Made by a program: the position numbers and the translations under genes. A model generated the notes under the pieces. That model did not search any database and was not told the DNA's origin. It saw only the letters and a program-made list of their open reading frames with translations. From contig NZ_CP120373.1 of NCBI RefSeq assembly GCF_029892065.1, positions 62,001 through 126,000 of the forward strand: a stretch of 64,000 nucleotides of DNA, written 5' to 3'. This DNA is from Sinorhizobium garamanticum (GTDB taxonomy: Bacteria; Pseudomonadota; Alphaproteobacteria; Rhizobiales; Rhizobiaceae). The stretch's first letter is position 1; each line of letters starts with the position of its first letter. Shown here one piece after another: positions 1 through 10,046 of this stretch.

Positions 1-310
1 CTTCCTCTTCCGCCGCATCCGCGAAAGCGGCCGCCGCTTCCGGCTGGGTCAGCGAAGCCGGATCTGGCTCGGGCTCGTCCACCTCGACGTGCTTCTGCAG
101 CGAGTGGATCAAGTCCTCCTTCAGGTCGCCGGGCGAAAGGGTCTCGTCAGCGATCTCGCGCAGCGCCACGACAGGGTTCTTATCGTTGTCGCGATCAACG
201 GTGATAGCAGCACCCTGCGAAATCAGGCGCGCGCGGTGGCTGGCGAGCAAAACAAGTTCGAAACGGTTGTCGACTTTGTCAATGCAGTCTTCGACGGTGA
301 CGCGGGCCAT
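1..310 (-). CDS. rpoZ: DNA-directed RNA polymerase omega subunit (partial, 3' end outside window)
   Basis: Reading leftwards from the ATG at 310, the protein starts [20 protein letters not shown], the conserved omega-subunit N-terminus, and continues through a segment containing [10 protein letters not shown]. Omega helps assemble and stabilise the RNA polymerase core by clamping beta'. About 103 residues are visible before the window edge. Rhizobial omega proteins run to roughly 130 residues, so only an acidic tail is missing. The gene is transcribed away from the NYN gene at 779, so the gap between them is a divergent control region. Confidence 0.95.
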   Translation of the reverse strand, partial: MARVTVEDCIDKVDNRFELVLLASHRARLISQGAAITVDRDNDKNPVVALREIADETLSPGDLKEDLIHSLQKHVEVDEPEPDPASLTQPEAAAAFADAAEEE

Positions 311-778
311 AGCCTGTCCTTTGCAACTCAAAGCGCGGCGGCGTTGCCGCTGCACGGATTAAACGACCCGAGACCGGAACAGCCGTCGCTTGACGGCCTC
401 ATCAGCTCCGATTTCAGGAATTAGCCGCTCGGATACAATCAAAACAGCATAAGTTCAAGTTTTTCCTGCATTCGGTGCTCACATCAACCAATGACACATG
501 ATAGAATATGGCGTATTACGCGCCGCAACTGTGGCCACACATGCCGATTGCATTGCATGATGCAATGGTCGAATGTGCAGCAGCAATCGGAAATTGAAGT
601 GTGGACGAACTGCAGCAACTGCTAAAACTAGCTATAGGCGCCGTGCGCTGCTTGGATTAATGCGTGGTATAACCTACATTATTTGCAATATCAGCAATTA
701 TTAATGTAATCCACCTATTTTCTGCGCACGCTTCCTTCGGGAGGTCGAAAATGCGCCGGGCATGAAAAGGAAATTACG
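311..778. other. Divergent intergenic region between rpoZ and the NYN gene
   Basis: These 468 bases hold no convincing reading frame. The right half (about 430-720) is visibly AT-richer than the neighbours, as expected for promoters serving two divergent genes. It contains the 10-bp palindrome TGTGGCCACA at 530-539 and the 17-bp dyad described separately at 551-567. Confidence 0.6.
551..567. promoter_or_regulatory. Perfect 17-bp dyad, possible operator
   Basis: CATTGCATGATGCAATG is a perfect inverted repeat of 8-bp arms around a single G. It has no T-tract and lies mid-way between divergent genes, so a protein-binding site is more likely than a terminator. The binding factor is unknown. Confidence 0.35.
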
Positions 779-1357
779 ATGTTCGATCCCCGCGAGAAAA
801 TCGCACTTTTCATAGACGGCGCCAATCTCTACGCCGCATCGAAAAGTCTCGGTTTCGACATCGACTATCGCAAGCTGCTGAAAGCGTTCCAGAAACGCGG
901 ATACCTGCTTCGGGCCTACTATTACACCGCGCTTATCGAAGACCAGGAATATTCGTCGATCCGTCCCTTGATCGACTGGCTGGACTACAATGGCTACAAA
1001 GTCATCACCAAGCCGGCCAAGGAATTCACCGACTCGCTCGGACGACGCAAGATCAAGGGCAACATGGATATCGAGCTGGCGATCGACGCCATGGAGCAGT
1101 CCGAAACAGTCGATCATCTCGTCATCTTCTCGGGCGACGGCGACTTCACCACGCTCGTCGAAGCACTGCAGCGCAAGGGCCGCAAGGTCTCGGTGGTCTC
1201 GACCATGTCGACCCAACCGCCCATGATCGCCGACGATCTGCGACGCCAGGCGGATCACTTCATCGACCTCGTCACACTTAGAAACGAGATCGGCCGGGAA
1301 CCCTCGGAACGCACGCCGCGTGCGGTCGAGCCGGTCGCCGACGACGTCGAGCTCTAA
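779..1357 (+). CDS. NYN domain (LabA/DUF88 family) protein, putative ribonuclease
   Basis: This 192-residue protein is a single NYN (PIN-like) domain. The first acidic motif is FIDGANLY around D13. Further conserved acids follow at D97 (GNMDIELAID), D120 and D122 (FSGDGDF), matching the metal-binding pocket of LabA/DUF88 proteins. The family is thought to cleave or process RNA, but the substrate here is unknown. The start is supported by AAGGA 8 nt upstream. The gene is monocistronic and convergent with smpB, 49 bp away. Confidence 0.88.
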   Translation: MFDPREKIALFIDGANLYAASKSLGFDIDYRKLLKAFQKRGYLLRAYYYTALIEDQEYSSIRPLIDWLDYNGYKVITKPAKEFTDSLGRRKIKGNMDIELAIDAMEQSETVDHLVIFSGDGDFTTLVEALQRKGRKVSVVSTMSTQPPMIADDLRRQADHFIDLVTLRNEIGREPSERTPRAVEPVADDVEL

Positions 1358-1406
1358 GATCAGGAAATCCAGGCAGGGCCGGCGCGAGCGCCCCTCACCG
1401 ACCAGT

Positions 1407-1886
1407 TCAGCCGCGCTCCTTGAGCAGGCGGTTCTTCTGCCGGTTCCAATCGCGTTCCTTGGAGGTCTCACGCTTGTCGTGCAGCTTCTTGCCCTTACCC
1501 AGTGCAAGCTCCAGCTTCGCCCGCCCGCGGTCATTGAAATAGATCCTGAGCGGGATCAGCGACATACCTTCGCGGTTGACGGCACCCTGCAGCCGGTTCA
1601 CTTCCCGCTTCGACAACAGCAATTTGCGACGCCGCCGCGTTTCATGATTGAAGCGGTTGGCCTGCAAATATTCCGGCAGATAGGAGTTGATCAGCCAGAT
1701 CTCGCCGCCTTCGTCGGTGGCGTAGGACTCCGAAATGTTGGCCTTTCCTTCACGCAGCGACTTGACCTCCGTGCCGGTCAGCACAAGACCGGCTTCGTAG
1801 GTATCGACGATCTCGTAGTTAAAGCGGGCCTTGCGGTTCTCCGCCACGACCTTCTTGACCGTGCTCTGGCTGCCTTTGGGGGCCAT
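1407..1886 (-). CDS. smpB: SsrA (tmRNA)-binding protein
   Basis: The 159-residue product carries SmpB signatures: an N-terminal basic stretch, [21 protein letters not shown] and the C-terminal [10 protein letters not shown] tail that reaches the decoding centre. SmpB delivers tmRNA to stalled ribosomes for trans-translation. Its ATG overlaps the dapA stop codon by one base (TGATG), so the two are co-transcribed and probably translationally coupled. The length is normal for the family and nothing is missing. Confidence 0.97.
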   Translation of the reverse strand: MAPKGSQSTVKKVVAENRKARFNYEIVDTYEAGLVLTGTEVKSLREGKANISESYATDEGGEIWLINSYLPEYLQANRFNHETRRRRKLLLSKREVNRLQGAVNREGMSLIPLRIYFNDRGRAKLELALGKGKKLHDKRETSKERDWNRQKNRLLKERG

Positions 1887-2770
1887 CAGTTCATCAATCC
1901 CGCATGCCGGAGCGCCGCATCGATCGCCGCTTCCGTGCCCGGCTCAAGCGTCGCCAGGAGCGGCGAACGAACGGCACGGCTCATCCGCCCCAGGCGATGC
2001 AGGGCATATTTTGCGCCGCAGAGGCCAGGCTCCATGAAAATAGCTTTGTGAAGCGGCATCAATTTGTCCTGATACTCGAGCGCCTTTGCGAATTCGCCGG
2101 CAAGTGTCGCTTCCTGAAATTCCGCGCAAAGGCGCGGCGCAACATTGGCGGTCACGGAAATGCAGCCAACACCGCCATGTGCGTTGAAGCCAAGGGCCGT
2201 CGCATCCTCCCCGGAGAGTTGCACGAACTCCTTGCCGCAGGCCATGCGTTGCTCGGAGACACGCTCGATCTTGCCGGTCGCATCCTTGACGCCGATGATC
2301 GTCGGATAAGCCTTTGCCAGCGCGGCCATGGTCTCGACACTCATGTCGACGACCGAACGACCGGGAATATTATAAATTACGATCGGCAGCTTCACGCTTT
2401 CGGCGATTGCTCCATAATGGGCAAAGAGACCCTTCTGCGTCGGCTTGTTGTAATAGGGCGTCACGACCAGAAGGGCGTCGGCGCCCGCCTTCTCGGCATG
2501 CTGTGCAAGCTCGATCGCTTCGGTCGTATTGTTGGAGCCGGCACCGGCAATGACGGGCACGCGGCCGGCCGCCGCTTCGACACAGAGTTCGACGACCTTC
2601 TTGTGTTCATCGTGAGACAAGGTCGGCGACTCCCCCGTGGTGCCCACCGGCACCAGGCCGTGGCTGCCCTCTTTTATCTGCCATTCCACATGCGCGACGA
2701 AACTATCCGCGTCCACCGAGCCAGTGGCGGTGAACGGTGTTACGAGTGCGGGAATGGAACCCTTGAACAT
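1886..2770 (-). CDS. dapA: 4-hydroxy-tetrahydrodipicolinate synthase
   Basis: DapA condenses pyruvate with aspartate semialdehyde, the first step committed to lysine and diaminopimelate, and so feeds peptidoglycan synthesis. The 294-residue TIM barrel has the Schiff-base lysine K162 (GVKDATG), the catalytic tyrosine Y133 (VIYNIPGRS) and the GTTGES loop at 43-48. I chose ATG 2770 (MFKGSIPAL) over a TTG two codons upstream because GGAG lies 6-7 nt before it. The gene is followed directly by smpB. Confidence 0.95.
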   Translation of the reverse strand: MFKGSIPALVTPFTATGSVDADSFVAHVEWQIKEGSHGLVPVGTTGESPTLSHDEHKKVVELCVEAAAGRVPVIAGAGSNNTTEAIELAQHAEKAGADALLVVTPYYNKPTQKGLFAHYGAIAESVKLPIVIYNIPGRSVVDMSVETMAALAKAYPTIIGVKDATGKIERVSEQRMACGKEFVQLSGEDATALGFNAHGGVGCISVTANVAPRLCAEFQEATLAGEFAKALEYQDKLMPLHKAIFMEPGLCGAKYALHRLGRMSRAVRSPLLATLEPGTEAAIDAALRHAGLMN

Positions 2771-3066
2771 GCACAACTCCTGACGGCCGCAAGGAGCAGG
2801 AAACTCCCACGCTTTGGCCGCAATCGACGGTTAAAAAACTGCCGCACCATAATCATGTGACGTGGTTGCGGCAAGCGTCGTGAAGACGCATTTCATGTCG
2901 GTTTCATCCAAGCGATAGCGCGAGAGGCGGTTCGGCCAGCTCGGAGCAATGCCGGAGCGGACCCCTTGAGAATACCGCACCCATGATTTGCGGCGATCGA
3001 TAAATGCCGCTAACTTTTCGGCAGGCTGTCCGGCGGAGAATGAATGGGGAAACTCGGGGGCTCTTG

Positions 3067-5133
3067 ATGCGCGGACCACTCCTTCTGCCTGTCGCAGCCA
3101 TGGTCGGTGCCGTGATGCTGGCTTCCTCGGTTGCGGGGAGCGAGGCGCGGGCACCGGTACCGGCGAACAAGCCTGGCTCGGCCGGCAAAGCCGGACGGGT
3201 CGCGAGCAAGGACCTCACCAGCACAGTACCCGCGGCCGTCACGCCGATCGGCGCAGACTTGAAAACGGGCCTCGACGCGCTTTCCAATCGCCAGCCCGCC
3301 AAAGCAATCGCCGTTCGCGACGGCATGCCCTCCGGAACTCTGGAGCGCCACATCCTCACCTGGGCCATCGCCGTTTCTGGGCAGAAGGGCATTCCATCCT
3401 ACGAAATCGCTGAGGCACAGAGGGAGCTTCAAGGCTGGCCCGGTCTGAAATCGCTGCGGCTGCATTCGGAAAGGGCGCTCTATCGGGAAAATCCGCCTGC
3501 AGCAGATGTGATCGCCGCCTTCGGAGCTACCCGGCCCGAAACCGCAGAGGGAGCGATCATCCTGGCGCGGGCGCTCGCGGCACAAGGGCAAGAGGCCGTC
3601 GCGGCAAGACATCTACGCGCCGTATGGTGGAAAGAGGCGCTCGATAAGGACACCGAAGCAAAGATCCTCTCGGAATTTTCCGGCCTGCTGACGACCGCCG
3701 ATCACAAGCGCCGTATGGAGATGCTTCTCCATCGCGGCCGCATCGAGCAGGCGGGGCGCTTCGGCGACCTCGGTAAAGCGCAATCGCTATACCGCGCTTG
3801 GGCCGCGGTTATCCGTGGCACCGGCAATGCGGCATCGCTGATCGAGGCCGTCGACCCGTCGTGGCGGGACGACCCCGCCTTTCTGTTTGTCCGCATCGAG
3901 CATCTGCGCAAGCAGGAGAAATACCAGGAGGCGGCCAAGCTTCTCGCCCAAAGGCCGAGGGACAGCGACGCCCTCGTCAATCCGGGCGAATGGTGGATCG
4001 AGCAGCGCATCGTAAGCCGCGGACTGCTCGACGCGGGCGATTTCCGCGGCGCCTACCGCATCGCCGCCAATCACACGGCAACCGAAGCGGCGGATATTGT
4101 CGATGCCGAGTTTCATGCCGGCTGGTACGCACTCCGGGGCCTGGAAGATCCGGCAACTGCGGCAGGCCATTTCCAGAAGATCCTGGAGGCGTCGGGCCGA
4201 CCGATCTCGGCCTCGCGCGCCTGGTACTGGCTCGGACGCGCCGCCGAAGCGGGGCGACCTGGCAATTCGAGCGAATATTTTGGCAACGCGGCGCGCTACT
4301 CGGGCACGTTCTACGGGCAACTTGCCGCAGCTAGGCTCGGCCGCCCGACGCTTGACGTAGGCTACCCCTCCCCGACGCCGGAGGATCGAACACGATTCGA
4401 AGGTCGCGAGGCCGTCCGGGCTATCGCCCGGCTCGACGCCGCAGGCCATGGCTGGCGTGCGGACAGTCTTTACCGGTCGCTCGCCGAAGAGCTGACCAGC
4501 CCCGGCGAACTCGCGATGCTTGCAGCGCGGGCGGAAAAGACCGGCAATCACCAACTTTCGCTGCAAGTTGGCAAAATCGCTTTCGCCCGCGGCATCGATG
4601 TCGCCGCACTCGCCTTTCCGGTCGGCGTCATCCCGTCCAGCGCCGATATCACCGGCGCCGGCAAGGCGCTTGCCTATGCGATTGCCCGGCAAGAAAGCGC
4701 CTTCAACCCTGCCGCCGTCTCCGCCGCCAATGCCCGCGGGCTACTGCAACTTCTGCCGGGAACGGCCAAGGGCATCGCAAGCCGCTTCGGCCTTGCGTAT
4801 TCCAAGGACCGCCTGACGACCGATGCAGGCTACAATGCCACACTCGGGGCGCACTATCTCGGCGAGCAGATCAACAGTTTCGGCGGCTCCTACATCCTGA
4901 CATTCATCGCTTACAATGCCGGCCCGGGCCGGGTGCCGGAATGGCTCGAGCGTTATGGCGACCCGCGCGGCAAGCCGATCGATGACGTGGTGGACTGGAT
5001 CGAACGCATCCCCTTTCAAGAGACGCGCAACTATGTCCAGCGGGTGATGGAGAACTACCAGGTCTACAAGGCCCGGTTGGGAGAGCCCGCGGACATCGTC
5101 GCCGACTTGAGAACGGGGCGTCAATTGCCCTAA
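3067..5133 (+). CDS. slt: Soluble lytic murein transglycosylase (Slt70-like, GH23)
   Basis: This periplasmic enzyme cleaves the MurNAc-GlcNAc bond to give 1,6-anhydro products during wall turnover. It starts with a hydrophobic signal segment ending near [11 protein letters not shown], followed by a long alpha-helical superhelix region. The C-terminal GH23 domain has the catalytic glutamate E543 in [10 protein letters not shown], then [11 protein letters not shown] and [12 protein letters not shown] 3067 is preferred because GGGGG sits 6 nt upstream. The frame stays open back to 3004, so a longer N-terminus is possible. Nothing suggests operon partners. Confidence 0.92.
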   Translation: MRGPLLLPVAAMVGAVMLASSVAGSEARAPVPANKPGSAGKAGRVASKDLTSTVPAAVTPIGADLKTGLDALSNRQPAKAIAVRDGMPSGTLERHILTWAIAVSGQKGIPSYEIAEAQRELQGWPGLKSLRLHSERALYRENPPAADVIAAFGATRPETAEGAIILARALAAQGQEAVAARHLRAVWWKEALDKDTEAKILSEFSGLLTTADHKRRMEMLLHRGRIEQAGRFGDLGKAQSLYRAWAAVIRGTGNAASLIEAVDPSWRDDPAFLFVRIEHLRKQEKYQEAAKLLAQRPRDSDALVNPGEWWIEQRIVSRGLLDAGDFRGAYRIAANHTATEAADIVDAEFHAGWYALRGLEDPATAAGHFQKILEASGRPISASRAWYWLGRAAEAGRPGNSSEYFGNAARYSGTFYGQLAAARLGRPTLDVGYPSPTPEDRTRFEGREAVRAIARLDAAGHGWRADSLYRSLAEELTSPGELAMLAARAEKTGNHQLSLQVGKIAFARGIDVAALAFPVGVIPSSADITGAGKALAYAIARQESAFNPAAVSAANARGLLQLLPGTAKGIASRFGLAYSKDRLTTDAGYNATLGAHYLGEQINSFGGSYILTFIAYNAGPGRVPEWLERYGDPRGKPIDDVVDWIERIPFQETRNYVQRVMENYQVYKARLGEPADIVADLRTGRQLP

Positions 5134-5153
5134 GCCCAGATGGTATCGGGCTT
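5132..5153 (+). terminator. Weak hairpin after slt
   Basis: AAGCCC and GGGCTT form a six-pair stem around a ten-base loop immediately after the slt stop codon. There is no real U-tract, so termination here is only a guess. Confidence 0.3.
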
Positions 5154-5290
5154 GTCGAGCAGAGCTTTTCGCGACGCAAACGCGGCGATCAAATGATCGT
5201 GATCGGCAATCGGAACACGGCACAAAATGCCATTTCAGCCATTTCCTTCCTAAAAGAATCCGTCTGTCTCGAAAGGAAATGGTGAAGCCA

Positions 5291-5764
5291 ATGAAGACGT
5301 TAGCAATTGTCGCCCTGTCGCTGGCAACGGCGATGAGCAGCGTTCCGCCCGCAGAAGCATTTCCGATCGCTCCGGCAGTAAAGCCGCAAGCTGCGGACGT
5401 GCAGCTCGCGCAGTTCCCCTATGAGCGCGGTGAAGAACGGAAGAGTAGGCCCCGCTGCTGGGGTGTCAGCTGTCCACGGCGCGGTTACTACCGGCGCGGC
5501 TATGATCGTGGCCGTTACTATCGCCGTTACCATCGCGACTACGATGATGACAACGATTTCGGCGCATTCATCGGCGGCCTGGCGACCGGTGCGATCGTCG
5601 GTGGTCTGCTGAGCCAGCCTAGATATGCTGGCCCGAGATATTACGGCGGCGGCAGCGCCCATACCCGCTGGTGCTATGCGCGCTATCGGTCATATCGCGC
5701 GTGGGACAACACCTATCAGCCGTATGGCGGCCCGCGTCGCCCGTGCTACTCGCCCTACAGCTAA
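5291..5764 (+). CDS. BA14K family secreted protein
   Basis: The 157-residue product has a clean signal peptide ([17 protein letters not shown], cleavage after PAEA), an Arg/Tyr-rich middle, a glycine-zipper-like membrane segment ([15 protein letters not shown]) and a C-terminal BA14K motif with [21 protein letters not shown]14K proteins are rhizobial and Brucella surface proteins with lectin-like or immunogenic properties reported in Brucella. An in-frame ATG at 5279 abuts the AAGGA and is probably too close. ATG 5291 is preceded by GGTGA at 5281-5285. Confidence 0.85.
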   Translation: MKTLAIVALSLATAMSSVPPAEAFPIAPAVKPQAADVQLAQFPYERGEERKSRPRCWGVSCPRRGYYRRGYDRGRYYRRYHRDYDDDNDFGAFIGGLATGAIVGGLLSQPRYAGPRYYGGGSAHTRWCYARYRSYRAWDNTYQPYGGPRRPCYSPYS

Positions 5765-5782
5765 GGCATCGACGGTGGCAAT

Positions 5783-5823
5783 CCGCGGCTCTTCGCACCG
5801 AGCAAAAGTGCGAAGAGGCGCGG
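5783..5823 (+). terminator. Long hairpin after the BA14K gene
   Basis: CTCTTCGCAC (5789-5798) and GTGCGAAGAG (5808-5817) pair perfectly, and the stem extends into CCGCG/CGCGG with one mismatch. The position just after the stop codon suggests a terminator, but a U-run is lacking. Confidence 0.5.
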
Positions 5824-5961
5824 CTTCGTAGAAAGATTTCAATCTTCGCATGACAACCCGTTGCGCCGGGTACAATCCGTCCTGGATTAAAGCCTTCACC
5901 CACTTGCCGTTGCGCATCCGGAAGCTACGATTTCATCTCCTCTCGACCGAACGGAGTAGTC

Positions 5962-6834
5962 ATGGATCGGAGTGAATTTCGCGAGCATCTCTTTCGGGTA
6001 CAGGACGGCTTGCAGCTCTATGCCAGATCCTACGGCGACCTGCGGCATGGACGGATCCCAGTCGTCTGCCTCCCCGGCCTTACACGCAACAGCCGCGACT
6101 TCCACGAGCTCGCGGGCTTTCTCGCCTCCCCTCCAGGAGGCGGACATTTCATCCTCTCTCTTGATTCCCGCGGGCGCGGCGGCTCGGAGCGCGATGACGA
6201 CAAGACTCGCTACACGATCGCGGCGGAAACCGCGGACCTCATCGCCGCCTGCGGCCATTTTGGTATCGAGAAGGCGACCTTCATCGGCACGTCGCGCGGC
6301 GGCTTGATCCTGCATCATCTCATCGGCCTGGCCCCCGCCTTGATCGCAGGCGTCATTCTCAACGACATCGGCCCCGTCATCGAAATCCAGGGACTGCTGC
6401 GAATCAGGGACTATCTCAACGCAACCACACGACCGGCGAGCTGGACCGCGGCACCTCGCTACCTGCAGTCCGTGCATGGGGATGATTTTCCGATCCTTCG
6501 CGAGCACGATTGGCGGGAGATGGCACAAGCGATCTATCGCGACGAAGGCGGCATTCCGGTCGCCGACTTCGATCCGGCGATCGCAGCACAGCTGCAAGCG
6601 CTTACGGCCGATACGCCACTGCCGGATCTTTGGCCGCAATTCGACGCCTTCGCCGGCTTGCCGATGATGGTCGTTCGTGGGGAGCGTTCCAGGCTACTGT
6701 CGGAAGCCACGGTCGAGAAGATGAAGCGTAGGCATCCGAACCTCGCGGCCGTGACAGCGGTCGGACAAGGCCACGCACCGCTTCTGCACCTCGATGGCCC
6801 GAGACAGGCTATAGCGGCCTTTCTCCAACAGTAG
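5962..6834 (+). CDS. Alpha/beta hydrolase
   Basis: This 290-residue alpha/beta-hydrolase-fold enzyme has the nucleophile elbow GTSRGG with S111, an oxyanion-hole region near CLPGLTRNSRDF, and a C-terminal histidine in GQGHAPLL. The region around 75-90 (LDSRGRGGS) is typical of small lactonase or esterase-like members. The substrate cannot be told from sequence. GGAG precedes the ATG by about 7 nt. No signal peptide is visible, so it is probably cytoplasmic. Confidence 0.85.
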   Translation: MDRSEFREHLFRVQDGLQLYARSYGDLRHGRIPVVCLPGLTRNSRDFHELAGFLASPPGGGHFILSLDSRGRGGSERDDDKTRYTIAAETADLIAACGHFGIEKATFIGTSRGGLILHHLIGLAPALIAGVILNDIGPVIEIQGLLRIRDYLNATTRPASWTAAPRYLQSVHGDDFPILREHDWREMAQAIYRDEGGIPVADFDPAIAAQLQALTADTPLPDLWPQFDAFAGLPMMVVRGERSRLLSEATVEKMKRRHPNLAAVTAVGQGHAPLLHLDGPRQAIAAFLQQ

Positions 6835-6894
6835 ACGTTGGCGCGCGACAGCCGCGCAGAAGCGTCTCTTCCGCGAGGAAACCGTCCGAAACGG

Positions 6895-6924
6895 AAAAAG
6901 CCCGGCTCTTGAGCCGGGCTTTCC
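6895..6924 (-). terminator. Rho-independent terminator of the porin gene
   Basis: AAAGCCCGGCTC (6897-6908) and GAGCCGGGCTTT (6911-6922) form a perfect 12-pair stem with a two-base loop. On the minus strand it is followed by a T-run, and it lies just beyond the porin stop codon. Confidence 0.9.
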
Positions 6925-6948
6925 CTAACTGACCGAGGTCAGGTCAGA

Positions 6949-7977
6949 TTAGAAGTCACGCTGGAAGCGGAGGAAGCCGAAGACTTCGTCGTCGCCGTTG
7001 TCCTGATCTTCGTACTGAACCGACAGACGGGTCGCAAGACCTTCGGTGATCTGGTAGTCAACCGTACCACCAACGCGCCATGCATCGTCGCCGCCGAAGT
7101 CGGTGAGCGAGCCTTCAGACAGGTTGCCGAAGTACTGAGCGCCGGGGGTGAGTGCGAGCTTGTCGTTGATGTTCCAACGGTACGAAGCAGCAACCGTCCA
7201 CTCGGAACGTTCCCAGTAAGCGTTCGGGTTGGATGCCCAGATACCAGCGAGCTGGAAGACGCCCGGGCCAAGGTCAGCCGAAAGCAAGCCGCGGATCGCG
7301 CCTTCTTCGAGTTCGGTGTCGAAGCCGCCGAGCAGGTCGAAGCTTACGCCGCCGAGCGTAGCGGAAACGATACCGGCAACGCCGACGCCGTTGTCCTTGG
7401 TGGAGGTGCCTTCGAGTTCGTCGACCGAGATACCGGCCTGGAACGTGCCACCGTCATAGAGGTAAGCGAGCGAGTTGAATTCGGTGAAGTTGCCGAGCGA
7501 GTCGGTTTCACCGTTCAGACCCTTATCCCACCAGCTGTAGAAGAAGCCGGCCTTGAAGCCGCCGAGCTGGATGTAGGCTTCGTCGACGTCGATGAAGCTG
7601 TCGCCTTCGTCGGTGTCGTTGTCGGCGTTGAACTCAGCAGCAAAGAAGCCGGTGAGCGTGCCGAACTCGGTGTCGCTCTTGGCATCGGTCGAGATGTAAG
7701 CGCGGGAGAACATATCCCAGTCAGACGTACCGTTGCCGGAGTCGAAACGGCTGGTTACCTCGTCACGGCCGAACGAGCCCTGAACGCGGATGAAGCCGCC
7801 GATCTTAAGGCAGGTTTCGGTGCCCGGGATGTAGAAGTAGCCCGTGCCGAAAGCGTCGCAAACGCGAACGTATTCCATGGGCTCCGGCTCGGCGGCGACG
7901 ATTGCGTCGGCTGCCTGAGCGCCGGATACTGCTGCGAGAGCAGCAGCGGAGCCGAGAAGAAGGCTCTTGATGTTCAT
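6949..7977 (-). CDS. ropA: Outer-membrane porin, RopA/Omp2b family
   Basis: The 342-residue precursor starts with a signal peptide (MNIKSLLLGSAAALAAVSG, cleavage after AQA). The Porin_2 hallmark follows: VCDAFGTGYFYIPGTETC with its two cysteines, then LKIGGFIRVQGS. The rest is a 16-strand barrel rich in acidic turns and ending in RFQRDF, with the terminal Phe needed for BAM insertion. It should form the general diffusion pore. The ATG at 7977 has GGAGGTCAG in front. Codon choice is uniform (GTC, GGC, AAG), as in a highly expressed gene. The symbol follows rhizobial naming; the paralogue number is unknown. Confidence 0.92.
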   Translation of the reverse strand: MNIKSLLLGSAAALAAVSGAQAADAIVAAEPEPMEYVRVCDAFGTGYFYIPGTETCLKIGGFIRVQGSFGRDEVTSRFDSGNGTSDWDMFSRAYISTDAKSDTEFGTLTGFFAAEFNADNDTDEGDSFIDVDEAYIQLGGFKAGFFYSWWDKGLNGETDSLGNFTEFNSLAYLYDGGTFQAGISVDELEGTSTKDNGVGVAGIVSATLGGVSFDLLGGFDTELEEGAIRGLLSADLGPGVFQLAGIWASNPNAYWERSEWTVAASYRWNINDKLALTPGAQYFGNLSEGSLTDFGGDDAWRVGGTVDYQITEGLATRLSVQYEDQDNGDDEVFGFLRFQRDF

Positions 7978-8629
7978 TTCTGACCTCCAGTCAAAAGTTT
8001 CAAACGGGTCTGGGTTTCTTTGCTGAACGACAGCGTTCCCTGCCCCATCCCCAACGTTCAAGAAGTCGGACGATCAACCGCCCTTGCTTCCGGAGTTGAA
8101 AATACAAAACCGGGTGGGGCACGCAACGTCCAACTTGCCAGATCACCTGCTTTGCGCTGCCCTTCCCTGATCCCTGTTGCTGAAACGACACAAAATCGCC
8201 TCATCCCACCCGAGGAAATTAACAAAGGGTTAAGAAAATCCTTTAGCGACGGGGGGTTAGCATAATGGAGCAGCGAACGTTCTGTTTCAGAAAGGGGCAG
8301 AAAATGGCCGAAAACTGGGGGAAAACCGGGCATCGGTGGCCCGCCTTGCTGTCTTCTCACAAACAAGACGCCACGCAAACGGCGTCTGGTGGAATGGCGA
8401 CGGGGAGATTTTTTGCCGATTCACAAGAGAATCAACGCACTGGATTCGCGAATCCCTCAAAGCCTGCTGACTATCCTGGGAATCGGACTCGTCGTCGCCA
8501 GGGGGAACCATGAGAGGGAAAGGATGGGACAGGCGGGCATGATTCTGCATATGCGCAGAAAGCGCAGTTGCAGAAGTCGCTATCAAAGAATGGAAGATCC
8601 GCGGGCAGCTACAATCGGGCAATCAAAAA
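7978..8629. other. Intergenic region upstream of the porin gene
   Basis: No frame here has a believable ribosome site or protein family. The part near 8205-8265 is AT-rich and probably carries the porin promoter, implying a 5' leader of over 200 nt. A hairpin AGACGCC/GGCGTCT lies at 8366-8387 and reads into a T-rich stretch on the minus strand. It could terminate tRNA-Ser transcription. Confidence 0.5.
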
Positions 8630-8719
8630 TGGCGGAGAAGAAGGGATTCGAACCCTCGATACCGTTTCCGGTATACTCCCTTAGCAGGGGAGCGCCTTCG
8701 ACCACTCGGCCACCTCTCC
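8630..8719 (-). tRNA. tRNA-Ser (anticodon GCT)
   Basis: The minus strand folds as a class II tRNA of 90 nt including an encoded CCA. The acceptor GGAGAGG pairs with CTTCTCC with one G-U pair. The anticodon loop is CTGCTAA (anticodon GCT, reading AGC/AGU). A long variable arm, TACCGGAAACGGTA, and the T-loop GGTTCGAATCC follow. The long variable arm and discriminator G are typical of serine tRNAs. Confidence 0.97.
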
Positions 8720-9064
8720 GTTACGGCCTGACTAGTGTCACCGCGCCATCAATGCAAGATTTTTTTGTCAGATTTCGGGAAATCACACGATTTTCATCCG
8801 CTGGCGATGCGTCGGGCGGTGCTTCTGTCGGCGATGTGCATTGCGGCCGGAAGTGCTCACGCAGGCCGTCGCCCTAAGAAACAGATGATTTGCCAACGAA
8901 ACGATGTCGGGCTTCGCGATGATCCGGACATTCGCAATAGCCGTCTTCGCAAGGCCGAAGCAAGTCCACTTGCGGAAGATAGCCGCCACCCTGTCGAGCG
9001 GCGGCGATTCCCGCCGAGGTGAACCCATCCGTGGATAGAGGAAACGGCATTTTCGGAGGCTGCG
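8720..9064. other. Intergenic region before the first PilZ gene
   Basis: It lies between divergently transcribed tRNA-Ser and the PilZ gene. No coding frame with a ribosome site was found. GGAGG at 9055-9059 is the ribosome-binding site for the ATG at 9065. Confidence 0.5.
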
Positions 9065-9421
9065 ATGTCGATGATCATGCATGTCGCGCAAGTAAAGCCC
9101 GGCCAGACCGCGGCCGTGTACCAACATTATTTCATCGAGCGCCCGTGCCGCATCCTTGTCATCGGCAAGCAACTGAAGGCGAAGACCAAGTATCAATGCC
9201 TGCTTCGGCATATCTCTATTGGCGGCGCAATGCTCGACGTCAATGCCGCGATCATGCTGCCGAAGCACTTCTTTCTGGAGATCGACGGCTTTAAGGAGGA
9301 GATCGGCTGCGCCGAGGTCCATCGCAGCGGCACGGAGCTCGGCGTGCGCTTCAACATGCTACTTGCCCAAGACTTCCTGCGCCGGCTGATCCGTTTGCAG
9401 TTTTCCAGCGGCGGGCTTTAG
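9065..9421 (+). CDS. PilZ domain-like protein with degenerate c-di-GMP motif
   Basis: The 118-residue protein has the layout of a single PilZ barrel and aligns along its length with the PilZ protein encoded 200 bp downstream. The usual DxSxxG motif is HISIGG (H49, S51, G54), and the arginine motif is shortened to ERPCR. Shared features include EIGCAEVHRSG and GVRFNML against RIGCAEVYRKG and GVQFIKM in the neighbour. Loss of the Asp and of a proper RxxxR suggests weak or no c-di-GMP binding. GGAGG 5 nt before ATG supports the start. Confidence 0.75.
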   Translation: MSMIMHVAQVKPGQTAAVYQHYFIERPCRILVIGKQLKAKTKYQCLLRHISIGGAMLDVNAAIMLPKHFFLEIDGFKEEIGCAEVHRSGTELGVRFNMLLAQDFLRRLIRLQFSSGGL

Positions 9422-9620
9422 AGGCGGCTGCGTCGGCGCTTAAATAAAGCGAGCTCATTAGATTCTTATCGATTGCTTTCAAGGGATTGCAAGTTTCCCA
9501 CTGGAGACTGTTGAGGAAGCCTTCCTGCCATGTAGGCTTTGGACGGCACCGGCAAATGACTTGTCCGGACTTCGTGGAATCACAATCGCCGCTTCATGCG
9601 GCGCTTCCGGAGTATGACGC

Positions 9621-10046
9621 ATGCTGCAGTCGACCATGTACTCGCTCGTCCCCTCGCCGCTCTACGAGCGCAAGTATGAGCGCTTTTCGATAGGCCAGGC
9701 TGGCACGCTGATGTCGGTGCGACCGGCTCTTGGCGGCGTCTCCATACGCGCCTGCAAAATGATCGATATCTCCCGAGGCGGCGCGAGCTTTTCCGTGACC
9801 ACGACAATCGGGTTGTCGCAGCACTACTATCTCCATATCGTCGGTACGAAATTTAGAATCGGCTGCGCCGAGGTCTACCGCAAGGGAGAGCGCGTCGGCG
9901 TGCAATTCATCAAGATGCTCGACGAGGCATTCCTGCACGAAATCGTGCGCCACGAATTTTTCACCGGACAGAGCAAGAAGGCTCCGTCCAACCTGCCAAC
10001 GGCCTCGCGTCGTCCTGCATCAGTCAACTGGGGCTTTGTCGAGTGA
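9621..10046 (+). CDS. PilZ domain protein (putative c-di-GMP receptor)
   Basis: This 141-residue single-domain PilZ protein has an intact ligand signature: RxxxR at R17-R21 (ERKYERFS) and DxSxxG at D49-G54 (DISRGG). PilZ proteins bind cyclic di-GMP and alter motility or exopolysaccharide output by binding a partner. The partner is not evident here. The last 30 residues form a Ser/Pro-rich tail. GGAG about 9 nt upstream fits the ATG. The upstream PilZ-like gene looks like a paralogue from tandem duplication. Confidence 0.87.
   Translation: MLQSTMYSLVPSPLYERKYERFSIGQAGTLMSVRPALGGVSIRACKMIDISRGGASFSVTTTIGLSQHYYLHIVGTKFRIGCAEVYRKGERVGVQFIKMLDEAFLHEIVRHEFFTGQSKKAPSNLPTASRRPASVNWGFVE

Noticed and set aside
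8389..8877. 162-codon plus-strand frame across the tRNA-Ser locus
   Set aside because: It contains the peptide MAEKKGFEPSIPF, a known artefact of reading antisense to a serine tRNA. There is no ribosome site or family.
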